Source: a candidate division TA06 bacterium (GTDB taxonomy: Bacteria > Hydrothermota > DG-26 > E44-bin18 > JADFOU01). From it: a DNA stretch of 7,684 bases. Below the pieces are notes generated by a model. It was not told where the DNA came from. It saw only the letters and a program-made list of their open reading frames with translations, and searched no databases. The stretch is from contig JADFOU010000093.1 in the NCBI GenBank assembly GCA_022562655.1, positions 1 to 7,684 of the forward strand, in the 5' to 3' direction. Shown here in pieces: positions 5,662 through 7,684 of the stretch. A program made the translations under genes and the position numbers. Positions within the stretch are counted from its first letter, which is position 1; the number at the start of each line of letters is the position of its first letter.

Positions 5662-5689
5662 ATTCTATTCAAAATGTTCTTCATGTCAA
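5662..5689 (-). promoter_or_regulatory. Sigma70-type promoter for the lpxL-lptC unit
   Basis: On the - strand a perfect TTGACA (5689-5684) is followed after 16 bases by TAGAAT (5667-5662), five of six matches to the -10 box. It lies just downstream of the kdsC terminator and points at the LpxL-type gene, so lpxL-lptC has its own transcript. The leader would be about 180 bases. Confidence 0.65.
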
Positions 5690-5724
5690 GAGGAAACTTG
5701 AGAATGCTCTATGCTTACAGCTTT

Positions 5725-5754
5725 AAATAAAAAAAGGCTTTGTTAAAAAGCCTT
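5725..5754 (-). terminator. Rho-independent terminator after kdsC
   Basis: On the - strand AAGGCTTT (5754-5747) pairs with AAAGCCTT (5741-5734) around a five-base loop. A T-rich run (5733-5725) follows. It starts about 30 bases past the kdsC stop and ends the pyrG-kdsA-kdsC transcript. No T run exists on the + strand side, so it works in one direction only. Confidence 0.85.
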
Positions 5755-5783
5755 ATGGTTACAAAAAGAACCGACATTTTTTA

Positions 5784-6317
5784 CTAGTCAATCTCCTGAT
5801 AATATTTCTTCAGCGTCTCCTCCCAGATCCCCTTCGCCTTTAAGATCACTTCTATCACCTCCCGTACAGCTCCTCGCCCTCCTCTTGTCCGAGTCAAATA
5901 GGCCGCTTCCTCTTTCACCTCCTCCACCGCATCTTCTACGGCTACAGGAAATCCCACCCTTTTCAGAACAGGAACATCCACCACATCATCCCCGATATAC
6001 CCCACTTCTTCTTTGTTTAAATGATATTTCTTTAGGAGCGTTTCGATGCAATCCCACTTTCGCTTCACTCCCTGGTGAAGTTCTGAGACCTCCAACTCCT
6101 CTGCTCGCCTCTCCGTAATCTTAGACTCGCGGACGGTGATGAAGGCGATGATGATCCCCGCTTTTTGGGCAAGAAAGATCCCCGCTCCATCCCGAACAAA
6201 AAATCTCTTAATCTCTTCGTTTTCTCCATAGACGATACTCCCATCGGTCATCACCCCATCCACATCTGTGGCGAGAAGTCGGACTTTTTTTGCCTTTTCC
6301 AGTATATCCTTATCCAT
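5784..6317 (-). CDS. kdsC: Kdo-8-phosphate phosphatase (HAD superfamily)
   Basis: KdsC removes phosphate from Kdo-8-P in the cytoplasm, the step before CMP-Kdo formation. At 177 residues it is a C0-type HAD enzyme without a cap, as usual for this tetrameric family. Motif I is ATDVDGVMTDG with D18 and D20. Motif II is ITVRES (60-65), where the family usually has ITGR-S. The Lys of motif III is in QGVKRKWD (82-89). Motif IV is GDDVVD (109-114). The C-terminal RGGRGAVREVIEVIL is the conserved tail that reaches a neighbouring subunit. The ATG at 6317 places motif I normally, but no clear ribosome site precedes it. It lies 91 bases after kdsA, and the terminator follows. Confidence 0.92.
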   Translation of the reverse strand: MDKDILEKAKKVRLLATDVDGVMTDGSIVYGENEEIKRFFVRDGAGIFLAQKAGIIIAFITVRESKITERRAEELEVSELHQGVKRKWDCIETLLKKYHLNKEEVGYIGDDVVDVPVLKRVGFPVAVEDAVEEVKEEAAYLTRTRGGRGAVREVIEVILKAKGIWEETLKKYYQEID

Positions 6318-6331
6318 ATTAAATTAAGGTT

Positions 6332-6427
6332 CAATGAAAAATGAAAAAATAGCATTGCAAAATGATCCGTCAAAGTCGAATAAAATGCTAATTTTGAAAT
6401 GCTAATTGCTAAATATAATTTGAATTC
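6332..6427. repeat. 7-base-period arrays between kdsA and kdsC, covering the kdsA stop codon
   Basis: The run 6386-6427 divides into TGCTAAT, TTTGAAA, TGCTAAT, TGCTAAA and two more units. A weaker run (6332-6366) has CAATGAA, AAATGAA and similar. The kdsA stop (6411-6409) and its last residues NSNYI fall inside the first run. This gap is where kdsD (arabinose-5-phosphate isomerase) is often found in related clusters; nothing of it is left. Confidence 0.65.
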
Positions 6428-7245
6428 TTTTTAACAATCTGGTCAATCTCTTGGAGTTGTTGAAGGAGTTCTTTCAAGTGAGAAAGGGGGAGCATGCTAT
6501 ACCCATCACAGAGGGCCTCCTTTGGGTTCGGATGGGTTTCGATGAAGATCCCGTCACAGCCCGCCCCAACCCCTGCCCTGGCTAAATAGGGGATAAACTG
6601 GGGGGTCCCCCCGGTGGGGTCATTGGAAGGCCGACCGTAGATTCGAACCGTATGGGTAACATCGAAGATCACGGGATAACCCAGCCCCCTCAAAATCGGG
6701 AAGGAACGCATATCAACGACTAAATTGCTATAACCGAAACAGGTCCCCCTCTCGGTGAGGAGAATCTTTTGATTCCCTGTATGTTCTAATTTCCCGATGA
6801 CGTTTTTCATATTCTCTGGTGCGATGAACTGTCCCTTCTTTACATTCACCACCTTTCCCGTCCTCCCCACTGCGAGGGTGAGACCTGTCTGCTGGGAGAG
6901 ATAGGCAGGAATCTGGATCACGTCCAGAACTTCCGAAGCTGGCTGTACCTCCTCCTGACAGTGGACATCTGAGAGTACTGGGATGTCGAACTCCTCCTCC
7001 ACTCTCTTTAAGATTCTCAAGCCCTCCTTCAACCCTGGACCACTGTAGGAAGTGGGGGAGGAGCGGTTATCTTTTTTATAAGAGGACTTGTAGATGAACC
7101 CGATATGGAGATCTTCGGCAATCCTTTTGATCTTCTCAGCGGCAGAGAGAGCCCCTTTCTCACTCTCAATGACACAGGGTCCAGCGATGAGGGCAAGGGG
7201 ATTCTTTTTACCGATTTGAACCTTTCCGACCTGAATGACCCGCAT
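6409..7245 (-). CDS. kdsA: Kdo-8-phosphate synthase, metal-dependent type
   Basis: KdsA condenses phosphoenolpyruvate with arabinose-5-phosphate to Kdo-8-phosphate in the cytoplasm. At 278 residues it has the usual size and TIM-barrel motifs: LIAGPCVIES (19-28), DVIQIPAYLSQQT (108-120), VNVKKGQF (133-140), LTERGTCFGYSNLVVDMRSFPI (163-184), FDVTH (194-198), FIETHP (234-239) and SMLPL (250-254). C24 with H198, E236 and D247 correspond to the four metal ligands of the Aquifex-type enzyme; the E. coli metal-free class has Asn in place of the Cys. The substrate motif usually written KASFDKANRSS reads KSSYKKDNRSS (53-63), a variant that probably marks a distinct subfamily. The ATG at 7245 fits the family N-terminus, but no ribosome site precedes it; the leader is a repeat array. 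It follows pyrG by about 105 bases. Confidence 0.94.
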   Translation of the reverse strand: MRVIQVGKVQIGKKNPLALIAGPCVIESEKGALSAAEKIKRIAEDLHIGFIYKSSYKKDNRSSPTSYSGPGLKEGLRILKRVEEEFDIPVLSDVHCQEEVQPASEVLDVIQIPAYLSQQTGLTLAVGRTGKVVNVKKGQFIAPENMKNVIGKLEHTGNQKILLTERGTCFGYSNLVVDMRSFPILRGLGYPVIFDVTHTVRIYGRPSNDPTGGTPQFIPYLARAGVGAGCDGIFIETHPNPKEALCDGYSMLPLSHLKELLQQLQEIDQIVKKNSNYI

Positions 7246-7248
7246 TTT

Positions 7249-7359
7249 GGTAATTGGAAATTGGTTATTGGTTAAATGGTTGATGATTTGGTCAGAAGAA
7301 AGATTTTGGGTTAATCACTACACTCCAATTACCATTTAACCATTCACCATTTAACTGGT
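7249..7359. repeat. Two facing 7-base-period arrays between pyrG and kdsA
   Basis: The left arm (7249-7297) has units such as GGTAATT, GGAAATT, GGTTATT and GGTTAAA. The right arm (7325-7359) has the complementary form (CCAATTA, CCATTTA, ACCATTC, ACCATTT). GGTTAAATGGT (7270-7280) is an exact 11-base inverted copy of 7331-7341, and ten of these bases recur inverted at 7346-7355. The pyrG TAA (7353-7351) is part of the right arm. The left arm reaches to three bases from the kdsA start. Confidence 0.8.
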
Positions 7360-7684
7360 TTTGATCATGGATTGAAGAAATCCGAGGAAGAGGGGGGCGG
7401 GATCTTCCAGAAGAGATTTGAACTCCGGATGGGCCTGCGTGGCAATGAAGAAGGGATGGTCGGGAAGTTCGATGAATTCCATCAAGTTGCACCCGTCTTC
7501 CCGGCTGTGGTAGCCCGTGAAGCGGAGTCCGTTCTTCTCTAAAAGAGGAACAAATTGGGGAGAGACCTCGTAACGGTGACGATGGCGCTCCAGGATGACA
7601 TATTCCCCGTCTAAACGTCCAAGGCGGAATTGAGACTCTTTCTTCTCTTTGAGGGCATTCACCCTCTCACCATCTTTTGCAAGT
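7351..7684 (-). CDS. pyrG: CTP synthase, C-terminal part (glutaminase domain)
   Basis: The frame is open from the window edge, so the gene continues to the right. PyrG makes CTP from UTP, ATP and glutamine, and supplies the CTP that KdsB needs. Visible is the end of the class I glutamine amidotransferase domain: FRLGRLDGEY, then ERHRHRYEVSPQFV, a family signature, then LMEFIELPDHPFF, and ATQAHPEFKS, which holds the catalytic His and Glu. The nucleophile Cys and the synthase domain lie outside. The segment before RLG (LAKDGERVNALKEKKESQ) differs from the common TMRLG form and is hard to align. The pyrG-kdsA order is common in Desulfobacterota and other Proteobacteria. The stop lies in a repeat. 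Confidence 0.93.
   Translation of the reverse strand, partial: LAKDGERVNALKEKKESQFRLGRLDGEYVILERHRHRYEVSPQFVPLLEKNGLRFTGYHSREDGCNLMEFIELPDHPFFIATQAHPEFKSLLEDPAPLFLGFLQSMIKTS

Noticed and set aside
7292..7492. Second - strand frame overlapping the pyrG end
   Set aside because: The pyrG frame carries the ERHRHRYE and HPEF motifs here, so the other frame is a shadow.

Overview
The window looks like a chromosomal piece of an uncultivated Gram-negative bacterium. Lipid A and Kdo genes (kdsA, kdsC, kdsB, an LpxL-type acyltransferase, lptC) show an LPS-bearing outer membrane. The grouping kdsB/pyrG/kdsA/kdsC/lptC, the KdsA type with a metal-binding Cys, and the cmk-rpsA neighbourhood suggest Desulfobacterota (old Deltaproteobacteria) or a nearby phylum such as Nitrospirota. 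This placement is inference from gene content only.

Layout. The left half is on the + strand: a 167-base leader, a cytidylate kinase fused to a PlsC-type acyltransferase (168-1523), ribosomal protein S1 with six S1 domains (1608-3329), and a kdsB open frame (3359-3997) that loses its C-terminal third. The right half is on the - strand, read right to left: the 3' end of pyrG (7684-7351), kdsA (7245-6409), kdsC (6317-5784), a rho-independent terminator (5754-5725), a good sigma70-type promoter (5689-5662), an LpxL-family acyltransferase (5476-4559) and lptC (4556-3978). The two halves converge, and the kdsB and lptC frames overlap by 20 bases.

How the genes work together. KdsA makes Kdo-8-phosphate, KdsC dephosphorylates it, and KdsB would activate Kdo with CTP supplied by PyrG (and CMP recycled by Cmk). 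The LpxL-type enzyme acylates lipid A, and LptC belongs to the bridge that carries LPS to the outer membrane. No kdsD lies between kdsA and kdsC, and no lptA follows lptC.

Most unusual. (1) Degenerate arrays with a strict 7-base period occur at nearly every gene boundary and also inside genes: in the cmk leader, within the Cmk coding sequence, at the plsC 3' end, before kdsB, at the kdsB/lptC junction, in the lptC 5' end, before the LpxL-type gene, around the kdsA stop, and between pyrG and kdsA. They supply stop codons and N-terminal residues, and they seem to separate Shine-Dalgarno motifs from starts. (2) kdsB breaks exactly where one such element begins. On the other side lies lptC in opposite orientation. 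This is what would result if a kdsB(3' part)-pyrG-kdsA-kdsC-lpxL-lptC block had been inverted, by recombination in the genome or by an assembly error.
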